Shown here: positions 1 to 9,153 of the stretch, in pieces
How the letters are laid out: every line of letters starts with the position of its first letter
Position numbering within the stretch: the first letter of the stretch is position 1
Source of the DNA: Thermoplasmatota archaeon
GTDB taxonomy: Archaea > Thermoplasmatota > JAKEGO01
Reading direction: 5' to 3'
NCBI GenBank assembly: GCA_028279595.1
Contig: JANQNK010000006.1
Span: forward strand, 124,001-188,000
DNA length: 64,000 nt
Position numbers and translations under genes: made by a program
The notes under the pieces: generated by a model
Database searches by the model: none
What the model was told of the DNA's origin: nothing
What the model saw: only the letters and a program-made list of their open reading frames with translations

Positions 1-43
1 GCAGTACTTCGTCCGCGACATCGTCGAGATAGAGGTGGTATAA
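1..43 (+). CDS. C-terminal tail (partial) of a protein paralogous to the following lipoprotein; encodes ...QYFVRDIVEIEVV*
   Basis: Frame 2 reads QYFVRDIVEIEVV then TAA at 41-43; resembles the SFWVSDIVTIEVI end of the next protein; TAATG overlap with its start. Confidence 0.7.
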   Translation, partial: QYFVRDIVEIEVV

Positions 44-798
44 TGAGGGAATGGAAGTTTGGTTGGATGACGATCCTTCTGACGCTGGTCCTCGCTGTAT
101 CCATCATGTTCACCGGATGCACTGGGTCCGATGACGACGATGATGACGACGAGGAGCATGATGATGACGTGATCATCAGCATCGATGGCTACGAATACAA
201 TCTCAGCGATATGTTCGACACATTCACCAAAGTGACGATCACCGGAAGCGACCAGACCGAATACACCGGGATCTCGCTCAGCGATGTTGTGAACTCCTCA
301 AACGTGGCCGGTCCCGAGCAGTATCAGTTCATGATCAGCGCGAACGACGGTTACGCCAAGAACGTGACCTGGGCTGACATGCTCAGGGGGGTCATGGTGG
401 AGGATGGGACGATGACCGCGTTCCCCGACCTCCCGGGTAAATACCGGATCAGGGATGTTGTCTCGATGAATCCCGCCGACGTTGAGACTCTGGTGGTGAA
501 CGGCCGCCTCTACGTCGCGAAGCAGCCGTTCGACATCTTCGCGTTCGAACTGGTGGAAGAGACGGTCGACAACGACACTTACGAGGGAGTACGGCCGAGC
601 GACCTTCTCAACCATTCAGGGCTACTCAATGGATCGGCCAACGATTTTACGATATACGGTTCCGACGGTTACAACAAGACCGTCAACTGGACAATGATGA
701 TGGACGGCGTCCTTGTGGAGGCCGACATGCAGATAGTGTTCCCGGAGCTCGCCACGAGCTTCTGGGTAAGCGATATAGTCACGATCGAGGTGATTTGA
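43..798 (+). CDS. Lipoprotein with two tandem copies of an oxidoreductase/molybdopterin-binding-like domain
   Basis: Signal peptide and lipobox (MFTGC) then Asp-rich linker; two internally similar halves (NDGYAKNVTWADMLRGVMVE / SDGYNKTVNWTMMMDGVLVE). Confidence 0.65.
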   Translation: MREWKFGWMTILLTLVLAVSIMFTGCTGSDDDDDDDEEHDDDVIISIDGYEYNLSDMFDTFTKVTITGSDQTEYTGISLSDVVNSSNVAGPEQYQFMISANDGYAKNVTWADMLRGVMVEDGTMTAFPDLPGKYRIRDVVSMNPADVETLVVNGRLYVAKQPFDIFAFELVEETVDNDTYEGVRPSDLLNHSGLLNGSANDFTIYGSDGYNKTVNWTMMMDGVLVEADMQIVFPELATSFWVSDIVTIEVI

Positions 799-799
799 T

Positions 800-1456
800 A
801 TGAACAGGTACAGGATGTTGATGGGTATCGTCGTCTTCGGTACCATATGGGGGCTCCTAGAATGCCTGATAGGTGGCGTTCCGAAGGGGACAGGCGCCAT
901 GGCGCACTTCCCGACCGGAGCGTTCCTTGCAGGGTTCGTGGGCGTTGGATTGATGGCCGGTACGCGGAGGATATACGGCGTACCCGGCATGCAGGTGGGC
1001 ATGGCCCTTGTCGCGAGCGTATTACGGTACTTCGCGCCGATCGGGACCGTCGTCATCTGCTCCGCACTGGCGATAGCGGCCGAGGGCATCGTGTTCGAGA
1101 TCATCCTCCTGGCGCCCTCGCTGAACCTTGCAAAGATGAGGAAGCCCGTGCCATTGATGTCGCTCGGCGTGATCATCGGATATTCCGTGTATGTCACGGG
1201 ATACCTGTTCACGCAGATCACGACCCCGATCGCCTCGGGCGAGGCCTTCGTCATGGCCGACTTCATCAGCGTTCTACCCCTCGGTCTGGGCCGCGGTTTC
1301 TTCGCCGCGGTGGCAGCGGGGGTCGCACTGCCTATCGCGGTGCGCGTGAAGAACCTGCACTTCGACGTGGACCGGATCGCAAGGGAGCATTACTATCCGA
1401 CATCGACGATCGTCACGGCGTTCTGCTGGGCGGCGTTCGTCCTGATATTCCTGTAG
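800..1456 (+). CDS. Integral membrane protein, possible transporter component
   Basis: Multiple hydrophobic segments; located in the AOR locus; family not recognised. Confidence 0.55.
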   Translation: MNRYRMLMGIVVFGTIWGLLECLIGGVPKGTGAMAHFPTGAFLAGFVGVGLMAGTRRIYGVPGMQVGMALVASVLRYFAPIGTVVICSALAIAAEGIVFEIILLAPSLNLAKMRKPVPLMSLGVIIGYSVYVTGYLFTQITTPIASGEAFVMADFISVLPLGLGRGFFAAVAAGVALPIAVRVKNLHFDVDRIAREHYYPTSTIVTAFCWAAFVLIFL

Positions 1457-1470
1457 ACGGGTGAGGTAGG

Positions 1471-1911
1471 ATGTCAAAGGTCAAGATAGTCCGGTTCCAT
1501 CCCGAGAAGTGCGACGGATGCAGGGACTGCGAGAGCGCCTGTTCACAGGTCCAGTTCAAGACGACCGTCGGAGGGAACCAGTCGGCGATCCGGATCTCGG
1601 GTTCTCCGGGTGAATACAGGATGCACGTCTGCGACCAGCGCGGCCTCTGCCTGGACATGTGCCCGGTAGGCGCGCTCGAAAGGCGCCCGAACGGCGCCGT
1701 GACACTGGACGCATCCACGTGCATCGGGTGTCAGGCATGCGTTGGATTCTGCCCGATCGGGGCTGTACGCAAGTGGGAGGGCCGCATGGAGCCCTTCAAG
1801 TGCATCTCCTGCGGCGCCTGCGTGAGGGCCTGCCCGAACGAGGCATTGTACATGGAAGAGATAGATATCGATGCGGTACGCGAGCTAGTGTACCACAACC
1901 TGGGGGCCTGA
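1471..1911 (+). CDS. Polyferredoxin-type 4Fe-4S protein (likely AOR electron-transfer partner)
   Basis: Four cysteine clusters: CDGCRDCESAC, CDQRGLCLDMCP, CIGCQACVGFCP, CISCGACVRACP. Confidence 0.85.
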   Translation: MSKVKIVRFHPEKCDGCRDCESACSQVQFKTTVGGNQSAIRISGSPGEYRMHVCDQRGLCLDMCPVGALERRPNGAVTLDASTCIGCQACVGFCPIGAVRKWEGRMEPFKCISCGACVRACPNEALYMEEIDIDAVRELVYHNLGA

Positions 1912-1913
1912 AG

Positions 1914-4241
1914 ATGGTCGATGGACAGATCCCGATCGAGGAGTACGAGACAGGCAACACTGTGCACGAGATCGACGTCGCTACCCTTCGGGGAGAACAC
2001 CGGGTGCTTGCCACCCATTCGTTCGAGAAGGGCGAGATAGTCAGAGGGTACAACCGCAGGACACTGCACGTTGACCTATCCAAGGGGACCATAGAGGAGA
2101 GGCCGGTGACCGACGACATGATCGCGAAGTTCACCGGCGGCCGCGGATTCGGCCTGAAGATCCTCTGGGACTCCATATCTCCAGGGACGAGGTGGGACAG
2201 CGAGGACAACGTTCTCGCGATCACCAACGGTCCGATGTGCGGGAACACCCAGTACCCGGGGTCCGGCAAGTCGATATGTCTCACCGTTTCACCATCTACC
2301 GATATAGTCTGCGATTCCAACGTTGGCGGTTTCTTCGGTCCTTTCCTCAAGTTCGCCGGGTTCGACGCCATGGCGATCCAGGGAAAGGCAAACGAGGACG
2401 TCGTCGTTGTGATCGACGGCATCGCCTCCGAGGTACGAATAGAGACTGCCCCCCTCGAGGAGACGAACACCCATGTCCTCTCGGAACAGCTCGCTCATAT
2501 CTACGCGGCGGAGGATACCGAGAAGTCGCGTCAGAGGGTCTCATCGATCACATCGGGCCTGGGTGCCGAGCACTCCTACTGGGGCTGCCTCAACTCGTCG
2601 TTCTACGATCCCCGGAGGAAGGTGGCACGTGTCAAGCAGGCGGGTCGAGGCGGACTCGGCACCGTCCTGAGGGACAAGAGGGTCAAAGGCGTCGTCGCGG
2701 TAGTTCCTAAGTTCACGGGAGTTGAGAACAATCCCGCAGACCCGGTCACGATGGCGAAGGTCGGGACCAAGCTGCACAAGGAGATACGGGACCTCGACAG
2801 GCATCAGTGCAACATGCGCGCCGTCGGCACGGGTCATCTGGTGGAGATCATGGACGCCTACGACCTACTGCCCTGCGAGAACTACAGGTTCGGCTCCTTC
2901 CCGAAGGCCTCGAAGCTGTACTCGCCGAAGTTCTACGACCTCTTCACGAAGGTCATCCCAGACGGCTGCTGGCACGGCTGCACGATGGCGTGCTCCAAGA
3001 CCGTCGACGGCTTCGAGCTCCGGACCGGCCCCTACGCCGGTCACCGCGTCACGGTGGACGGACCCGAGTACGAGACCGTCGGATGCGGCTCCAACATGGG
3101 CCTCTGGGAGCCGGAATGGGTCCTGGAGTTCAATTTCTACTGCGACACGTATGGTCTGGACACTATCTCGACCGGAACGGCGATCGCGTTCTACATGGAG
3201 ATGTACGAGTACGGGATACTCAACCGGGAGAGGTGCGACGACCTGGAGCTTTGCTTCGGCAACGCCCGCGCCGTCATGGAGTTCATGCACAGGATGGCCC
3301 GCGGAGACGATGGTGAGTTCATGAGCGTCGCTCCGAAGGGCATCCGCCGAGTCAAGGATTGGATCAAGGCCAAGGGCTGGGGCGACGAACGCCTCGTCGA
3401 GGACTGCGGCATGGAGAGCAAGGGTCTGGAGTATTCGGAATACGTGACGAAGGAGTCCCTCGCAATGCAGGGAGGCTACGGCCTGACCTTGAAGGGTCCA
3501 CAGCACGACGAAGCATGGCTGATATTCATGGACATGGTCAACAATGCTATACCCACGTTCCCGGACAAGGCCGAGGCTCTGCATTACTTCCCGATGTGGA
3601 GGACGTGGTTCGGATTGAACGGCTTCTGCAAACTGCCCTGGAACGACGTCGAGCCAGCGAACAATGCGGACACTGACGAGCCGTCCAAGGTCCCCGGACA
3701 CGTCCAGAACTACGTCGACCTGGTCAACGCCATGACTGGATCGGAGCTGGAGAAGGACGACCTGATCATCCAGAGCGAACGCTGCTACAACTGGCAGCGG
3801 GCGATGAACGTCTGGATGGGACGCGGCCGTCGAGCGGACGACTGGATCCCCTACAGGTCCATGGGCCCCGTCACCGAGATGGAATACGTCTCCAGGGAGG
3901 AGAGGTATGACACGGCCCTCGTCGAGAAGGCAGGTATGTCGAAGGACGAGGTTGCTGGCATGACCGTCCCGGAGAAGATGGAGGCGCTCTACCAGTTCCG
4001 GCAGGACCAGTACCAGAAGCTCGCAGACGCTGTTTACTTCCGCAGGGGATGGACACACAACGGCGTCCCAACGCCCCAGAAGATGATATCACTCGGGTTC
4101 GGTGACGAGGCGGACATGCTCAGGATGCTCCAGGACCGGATCGACGCTGACACAGCAGCGGGACTCAACGACTGGGGCGGTAATTACGACGAAAGCGAAG
4201 ACCCGCCGTCCGACGATCCCCTGTACTGGGAGAAATGGTGA
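1914..4241 (+). CDS. Aldehyde:ferredoxin oxidoreductase family protein (tungsto/molybdopterin enzyme)
   Basis: GYNRRTLHVDLSKGTI, TGGRGFGLKILWD, AITNGPMCGNTQYPGSGKS, CWHGCTMAC and FCKLPWND motifs; ATG at 1914 in frame with ORF 1659..4241. Confidence 0.92.
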   Translation: MVDGQIPIEEYETGNTVHEIDVATLRGEHRVLATHSFEKGEIVRGYNRRTLHVDLSKGTIEERPVTDDMIAKFTGGRGFGLKILWDSISPGTRWDSEDNVLAITNGPMCGNTQYPGSGKSICLTVSPSTDIVCDSNVGGFFGPFLKFAGFDAMAIQGKANEDVVVVIDGIASEVRIETAPLEETNTHVLSEQLAHIYAAEDTEKSRQRVSSITSGLGAEHSYWGCLNSSFYDPRRKVARVKQAGRGGLGTVLRDKRVKGVVAVVPKFTGVENNPADPVTMAKVGTKLHKEIRDLDRHQCNMRAVGTGHLVEIMDAYDLLPCENYRFGSFPKASKLYSPKFYDLFTKVIPDGCWHGCTMACSKTVDGFELRTGPYAGHRVTVDGPEYETVGCGSNMGLWEPEWVLEFNFYCDTYGLDTISTGTAIAFYMEMYEYGILNRERCDDLELCFGNARAVMEFMHRMARGDDGEFMSVAPKGIRRVKDWIKAKGWGDERLVEDCGMESKGLEYSEYVTKESLAMQGGYGLTLKGPQHDEAWLIFMDMVNNAIPTFPDKAEALHYFPMWRTWFGLNGFCKLPWNDVEPANNADTDEPSKVPGHVQNYVDLVNAMTGSELEKDDLIIQSERCYNWQRAMNVWMGRGRRADDWIPYRSMGPVTEMEYVSREERYDTALVEKAGMSKDEVAGMTVPEKMEALYQFRQDQYQKLADAVYFRRGWTHNGVPTPQKMISLGFGDEADMLRMLQDRIDADTAAGLNDWGGNYDESEDPPSDDPLYWEKW

Positions 4242-4444
4242 ACAAGGACGCCATTGCTAAATGAGAGTCGGACCGTATCCAATGCCCGCGCTTGAATTGA
4301 ATAGGTAGTAGGTTTCAACCTGGGTAATCCTGCCCATGCTAAGGCTCGTCAACATTATGTCAAGGATGACAATATGTGGTACTGGCTCCCTTTCCCGACA
4401 TTAGCGGATAGTTTTAAACGGAAAGTTGGCAATTCGGTTCCATC

Positions 4445-5035
4445 ATGCAGAACAGCGAGATCACCGCCAGGCTGAAGGAGGCCTCTGTGGGCATTGCCGG
4501 AGCCGGCGGTCTTGGATCGAACGTTGCCATGACCCTGGCGAGGGCCGGGGTGGGCCGTCTCGTCATCGTCGACATGGACCTCGTGGAGAAGGGCAACCTG
4601 GACAGGCAGTGCTTCTTCCTCGACCAGGTGGGGATGCCCAAGGTCGAGGCACTCAAGGAGAACATCGAGCGGGCCGTGGAAGGCGTCGTGGTCGATGCAC
4701 GGGAGGTCATGCTCGACGAGGGAAGCATGGACGAGCCCTTCAGGGACGTCGATATCATAGTCGAGGCGCTCGATCTGGCCGAGACGAAGGTCCGTCTGAT
4801 CGAGGAGGTCCTCATCAAGCTTCCGAAGACACCGATCGTCGCCGCCTCGGGCGTTGGCGGCATCGGCGGGAGCGAGCGCGTGTCGCTCAGGGTCTCCGGG
4901 ACCCTGTATCTGATCGAGGACCCCCACGGCATCCCGTGCGAGGAGGGCATCCTCACGGGGCCGAAGGTCGGACTCATGGCCCACTGGCAGGCGAACACGG
5001 TCATGGAGATCCTTCTGGGAGGTTCCTGCGAATGA
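4445..5035 (+). CDS. thiF: ThiF/HesA/MoeB-type sulfur carrier adenylyltransferase
   Basis: GAGGLGSNVAMTLARAGVGRLVIVDMDLVEKGNLDRQ nucleotide-binding motif. Confidence 0.85.
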   Translation: MQNSEITARLKEASVGIAGAGGLGSNVAMTLARAGVGRLVIVDMDLVEKGNLDRQCFFLDQVGMPKVEALKENIERAVEGVVVDAREVMLDEGSMDEPFRDVDIIVEALDLAETKVRLIEEVLIKLPKTPIVAASGVGGIGGSERVSLRVSGTLYLIEDPHGIPCEEGILTGPKVGLMAHWQANTVMEILLGGSCE

Positions 5036-5229
5036 TAACGGTCAACGGCAATGGAAGGGACCACGTCCCCGATGAGACCGTGTCCGGCCTCCTGAAGCGC
5101 CTCAACTACATCTTTCCCTTGGTAATAGTCAAGATCAACGGAACGGTGGTCCCGCGGGATTCGTTCCCGTCGGTCAACGTCCCCGACGGGGCCACGGTCG
5201 AGGTTATCCACCTGACCAGCGGAGGATGA
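5032..5229 (+). CDS. ThiS/MoaD-type sulfur carrier protein
   Basis: 65 aa beta-grasp-like sequence ending ...VIHLTSGG; ATGA overlap with thiF. Confidence 0.8.
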   Translation: MITVNGNGRDHVPDETVSGLLKRLNYIFPLVIVKINGTVVPRDSFPSVNVPDGATVEVIHLTSGG

Positions 5230-5234
5230 TACAT

Positions 5235-5405
5235 ATGGACAAGCTCGAGAGTGCACTCGCGGAGAGGGCAGTGGACGGGAGGATACCATGCAAGGTGGCG
5301 CTCGCGACTGCGAACGAACACAACGTCTCTCCGAAGGTCGTCGGGGAGGCCCTCGACAGAATGGATATCAGGATCGTCAACTGCCAGCTCGGCTGCTTCG
5401 AGTGA
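5235..5405 (+). CDS. Small conserved-looking protein with C-terminal NCQLGCFE motif
   Basis: 56 aa ORF not in the provided track (MDKLESALAERAVDGRIPCKVALATANEHNVSPKVVGEALDRMDIRIVNCQLGCFE); fits the gap in the operon. Confidence 0.65.
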   Translation: MDKLESALAERAVDGRIPCKVALATANEHNVSPKVVGEALDRMDIRIVNCQLGCFE

Positions 5406-5410
5406 ATCGA

Positions 5411-5941
5411 ATGTTGATCGTTTCGCTGATGGGATTGAAGAAGTGCGGAAAGACCACGACCGCCGAGGCATTGATCCGTGAGTTAAAATCCCGAGGTATG
5501 AACGTCTGCGCTGTCAAGTTCATGCCCCACTCGCAGTTCACGATCGACGTGGAGGGCAAGGACACCTTCAGACAGTTCAGTGCGGGCGCCGATATGGTGA
5601 TATCTCTTTCCGAGGGCCAGGTGGCAACAGTGGAACGGGCAGAGGGACGTACGGGTCTGGATGATGCCCTCGACAAGGTCCCGGAAAGCATCGACATAGT
5701 GATCTGCGAGGGCCTCACAGCCGAGCATCCGCGTGCTTGTACCGTCGTTCTCTCAAAGAGCGTCGATGGACTCGACGAGACGTTCAGGGTGAGGGGTAGA
5801 CCATCGAAGATCATCGCTTTCGCTGGTGTAATGGCCAACGATCTGGACCCTGGTGCCGAGATAGACGGAATTCCTGTGTTCAACGTGAATTCGCACGATG
5901 ATACGGTGCGTTTGGCCGATGTCGTCCTCTCCTGCCGCTGA
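5411..5941 (+). CDS. mobB: Molybdopterin-guanine dinucleotide biosynthesis protein B-like GTPase
   Basis: MLIVSLMGLKKCGKTTTAEALIRELKSRGMNVCAVKF P-loop and DIVICEGL motif. Confidence 0.8.
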   Translation: MLIVSLMGLKKCGKTTTAEALIRELKSRGMNVCAVKFMPHSQFTIDVEGKDTFRQFSAGADMVISLSEGQVATVERAEGRTGLDDALDKVPESIDIVICEGLTAEHPRACTVVLSKSVDGLDETFRVRGRPSKIIAFAGVMANDLDPGAEIDGIPVFNVNSHDDTVRLADVVLSCR

Positions 5942-6081
5942 AGGGCCGATTTTGGGCATTTTAAGCCTTTTGTGGGCATTCTACAGGATTGGATAACAGG
6001 ACTGGGGGGGGCAAAACGGTTAAAAAGGCCCGATGAATAACATGACACCTTCCACGTGAACGGAGGATATGGAGTCACTGA

Positions 6082-6915
6082 ATGAGCCCGAGGAGCATGA
6101 AGAGCAGGAGGAGCCGTTTCGAGGAGTACGAGGAAGACGACCTCCCCGACGAGCCGGACGACGGACCAGTCACGGACAGGCCGAGGGAGGAACCCCCGGC
6201 AGAGGAGGAGGAAGTGGAAGGGGAGGAGGAAGAGGCCGAAGAGGAGGAGGCGTTCCCCGACTTCGACAAGGAACTCGCCGACAAGGCTACGGCCCAACAG
6301 GGCGCGAGCCTCTCCCAGACATTCATGATCTTCCTGTTCATGATGACGATCATAATCATCATAGATCCGTCGATGCGTCGCTCTGCAGGACTCACCGTGG
6401 GCGCGGTCTTCGAACCGCTCATCGGGTTCGACGGAAAGTATCCTGTGTTCACGTTGATGTGCGCTTCCATGATCATGGTGAGCTTCTCATCCGTGCTGAG
6501 GCACTTCTTCACGGACTGGTACGAGACAGCCAGGTCCCAGAAGATAATGTCTACATACCAGAAGGAGCTCCGAGAGGCGCGGATGGCAGGCAACCAGAAC
6601 AAGGTGAAGAAGCTCATGGAGAAGCAGGGCGAGATCATGGCATATCAGTCCAAGATCATGCTCTCATCGATGAAGTCCATGGTCTTCACGACGATCGTCG
6701 CGATATCGATATTCACATGGCTGTTCACCTTCTTCGACAGCCTCGACTATCAGTACATCTCGCTCCCGTGGGCGGCGAGGTGGTCCATGATGGACAATCC
6801 GTACATTTTCCCAAACTGGGTACTCATATATTCCCTGATCTCGATACCCACCGGACAGCTCATCCTGCGTATATTGAAGATAATCGAGTTCCGGCCGAAG
6901 GGGTATAACGCATGA
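6082..6915 (+). CDS. EMC3/TMCO1-like (DUF106) membrane protein with acidic N-terminal extension
   Basis: Three TM segments with charged coiled-coil cytosolic loop (YQKELREARMAGNQNKVKKLMEKQGEIMAYQSKIM), typical of archaeal YidC/EMC3 homologues. Confidence 0.8.
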   Translation: MSPRSMKSRRSRFEEYEEDDLPDEPDDGPVTDRPREEPPAEEEEVEGEEEEAEEEEAFPDFDKELADKATAQQGASLSQTFMIFLFMMTIIIIIDPSMRRSAGLTVGAVFEPLIGFDGKYPVFTLMCASMIMVSFSSVLRHFFTDWYETARSQKIMSTYQKELREARMAGNQNKVKKLMEKQGEIMAYQSKIMLSSMKSMVFTTIVAISIFTWLFTFFDSLDYQYISLPWAARWSMMDNPYIFPNWVLIYSLISIPTGQLILRILKIIEFRPKGYNA

Positions 6916-7457
6916 TCACGGTCGGCGGACTCCCCGGGACCGGGACGACGACCGTCTGCAGGCTCCTCTCCGAGGCTCTCGGTCTCGAACACATATACGC
7001 AGGAGACATCTTCCGCAGGATGGCGGAAGAGAAGGGGATGGACCTCGTGGAATTCAACGTGTATTCCGAGACCCACCCCGAGGTCGACCGCGACCTCGAT
7101 GCCAGACAGATCGAACTGGCAGGCAAGGGCGGCCTGGTCCTCGAGGGAAGGATGTCCGGCTTCATGCTTCACAGGGAAGGTATACGTTCATTCAACGTCT
7201 GGCTGACCTGCTCGATCGACGAGAAGGTCAGGCGACTCGTGGAGAGGGAGCAGGGCGATCCCGAGGAGAGGGCCAGGGAGATCGAGGCGAGGGAGGCCTC
7301 GGAGCGGAAACGGTACACCGACCTCTACGGTTTCGACCCGGCTGACAGGCAGCAGCTCCTGACGACCTTCGACCTCGTCCTCGACACCACCGAGGTTCCA
7401 GCGGAGGACGTTGCCTCACTCATCGCAAATGCGTACAGGGGGTGGTCCTCTGGATGA
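6912..7457 (+). CDS. cmk: Cytidylate kinase, archaeal type
   Basis: MITVGGLPGTGTTTVCRLLSEALGLEHIYAGDIFRRMAEEKGMDLVEF. Confidence 0.9.
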   Translation: MITVGGLPGTGTTTVCRLLSEALGLEHIYAGDIFRRMAEEKGMDLVEFNVYSETHPEVDRDLDARQIELAGKGGLVLEGRMSGFMLHREGIRSFNVWLTCSIDEKVRRLVEREQGDPEERAREIEAREASERKRYTDLYGFDPADRQQLLTTFDLVLDTTEVPAEDVASLIANAYRGWSSG

Positions 7458-8346
7458 CCCCTACACCAACGGAATAATATTGCTGGACAAGCCCATGGGG
7501 CCTTCCAGCCATCAGGCATCCGCTTGGGTCCGGGACATCTTCGGCATCGATAAGGCGGGACACGGAGGGACCCTCGACCCACGAGTGACTGGCGTGCTCG
7601 TGGTCATGCTCGGCAACGCCACCCGGGGTGCCGGTGCACTCAATTACGGGGAGAAGGAGTACATCGGCGTCATCCGGTTCCACCGGGACGTCGACATCGA
7701 TACGGTATCCGAGACCGTGGAGCTCTTCACCGGCCGGATCTATCAGACGCCTCCTGTCCGGTCAGCGGTCGCGCGGAGACTGAGGCAGAGGACCATCCAC
7801 GAGCTCGAGTTCATCGAGATGGATGGACGGGACGCCCTGATACGCGCCAGGTGCGAGTCGGGTACCTACATCAGAACACTTGCAAGGGACATGGGGCGTG
7901 CGATCGGCACCGGAGCGCATCTCCAGGAACTCCGCCGGACGCGGTCATGTACCTTTACCATCGATGAATGCGTGACACTCCAGGACGTCAAGGACGCCCA
8001 TCACTTCTGGAAGGAGGAGGGCGACAGCACAGAGATGGACAGGATAGTGCAGCCCTTCGAGAGGCTGTTCGACCATCTGCCCGCGATCGTTGTCAAGGAT
8101 TCAGCCGTTGACGCTCTATGTCACGGCGCACCGCTGATGGCCCCTGGCGTCAGGAGCGCTTCTGGAGAGATCCGCAAGGGATCGATGGTCAGTGTCAAGA
8201 CCACCAAGGGCGAGGTCGTGGGCCTTGCCAAGACCGTCCTCGACGTGAAGACGATGGTCGAGGAGGAGAAGGGATTCGCAGCTAAGATGACCCGGGTCTT
8301 CATGGACCCGGGCACCTATCACAGGGTATGGAAGGTGAAGGGATGA
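7411..8346 (+). CDS. cbf5: tRNA/rRNA pseudouridine synthase Cbf5/TruB (true start probably downstream of 7411)
   Basis: GIILLDKPMGPSSHQ, GHGGTLDPRVTGVL, CESGTYIRTLARDMG, PUA-like C-terminus. Confidence 0.92.
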   Translation: MPHSSQMRTGGGPLDDPYTNGIILLDKPMGPSSHQASAWVRDIFGIDKAGHGGTLDPRVTGVLVVMLGNATRGAGALNYGEKEYIGVIRFHRDVDIDTVSETVELFTGRIYQTPPVRSAVARRLRQRTIHELEFIEMDGRDALIRARCESGTYIRTLARDMGRAIGTGAHLQELRRTRSCTFTIDECVTLQDVKDAHHFWKEEGDSTEMDRIVQPFERLFDHLPAIVVKDSAVDALCHGAPLMAPGVRSASGEIRKGSMVSVKTTKGEVVGLAKTVLDVKTMVEEEKGFAAKMTRVFMDPGTYHRVWKVKG

Positions 8347-9041
8347 TCGGTATATCTCTCGGGACCGGATTGAGCGACGCAGTGTTGATGGGCTTCACGC
8401 CGACATCGGTCGACGTGGGCGGAAAGCAGGTGGACCTTTACGTCGGGAAGATGGAGGACGTGGATGCAGTGCTCCTGCCGAGACATGGAATGACCCACCA
8501 GAACCCTCCTCACATGATAGACCACGGAGCCAACATGAAGGCGCTGCAGCAACTTGGCGTGGCCTCGATCATCGGTCTGTCATCCGCTGGAAGTCTGAAA
8601 CGGCTCATCAGGGCTCCATCGCTGGTCATTCCCGACGATTACATCGAGATGATGCCCGCGACGACGTCGCACGAGGGACCTATACATGTCATACCCGGAC
8701 TCTCGGAGAGGATCCGGGACATCCTGATATCGACCTCGAACGAGCTGAACATCAGGCCGCTGTACGACCGCGGCATATACTACCAGACACAGGGTCCAAG
8801 GCTCGAGACACTCGCCGAGGTCAAATATCTCTCATCGTTCGCGGACGTCGTCGGCATGACGATGGGCAGCGAGGCAACGATATGTTGCGAACTCGGTCTT
8901 GAGTACGCCTCCCTCTGCACCGTGGACAACTATGCCCACGGCGTCGGTACGGAGGAGGAGCTCAGGACCATCGGGATCCGTGCCAAGGAGAACACCGCCA
9001 ACGCATGGAAGGTCGTCGAGAAGGTCGTCTCCCGTTTGTGA
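8343..9041 (+). CDS. MTA phosphorylase / purine nucleoside phosphorylase family
   Basis: IGLSSAGSLK, PRLETLAEVKYL, VVGMTMGSEATICCELGLEYASLCTVDNYA. Confidence 0.85.
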   Translation: MIGISLGTGLSDAVLMGFTPTSVDVGGKQVDLYVGKMEDVDAVLLPRHGMTHQNPPHMIDHGANMKALQQLGVASIIGLSSAGSLKRLIRAPSLVIPDDYIEMMPATTSHEGPIHVIPGLSERIRDILISTSNELNIRPLYDRGIYYQTQGPRLETLAEVKYLSSFADVVGMTMGSEATICCELGLEYASLCTVDNYAHGVGTEEELRTIGIRAKENTANAWKVVEKVVSRL

Positions 9042-9112
9042 CCTTGCCATCCAGGCAATAGACCAATTCCTCATGTCCAGATCGGCTGCCCATTCGATCG
9101 GAAAATTATCGA

Positions 9113-9143
9113 GCCGGACCGGCAGTATAGAGACCGGTCCGGC
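9113..9143. terminator. Perfect 10-bp hairpin between convergent genes, putative bidirectional terminator
   Basis: GCCGGACCGG (9113-9122) and CCGGTCCGGC (9134-9143), 11-nt loop, between stops at 9041 (+) and 9154 (-). Confidence 0.5.
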
Positions 9144-9153
9144 CATGTGTGGT

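Noticed and set aside
2865-4058. 397-aa minus-strand ORF opposite the AOR gene
   Set aside because: Shadow ORF; no recognisable domain, and the AOR frame is unambiguous.
6001-6030. G8 tract (ctggggggggcaaaacgg), considered as regulatory or slippage element
   Set aside because: Intergenic homopolymer next to an AT-rich probable promoter; no supporting structure or conservation information.
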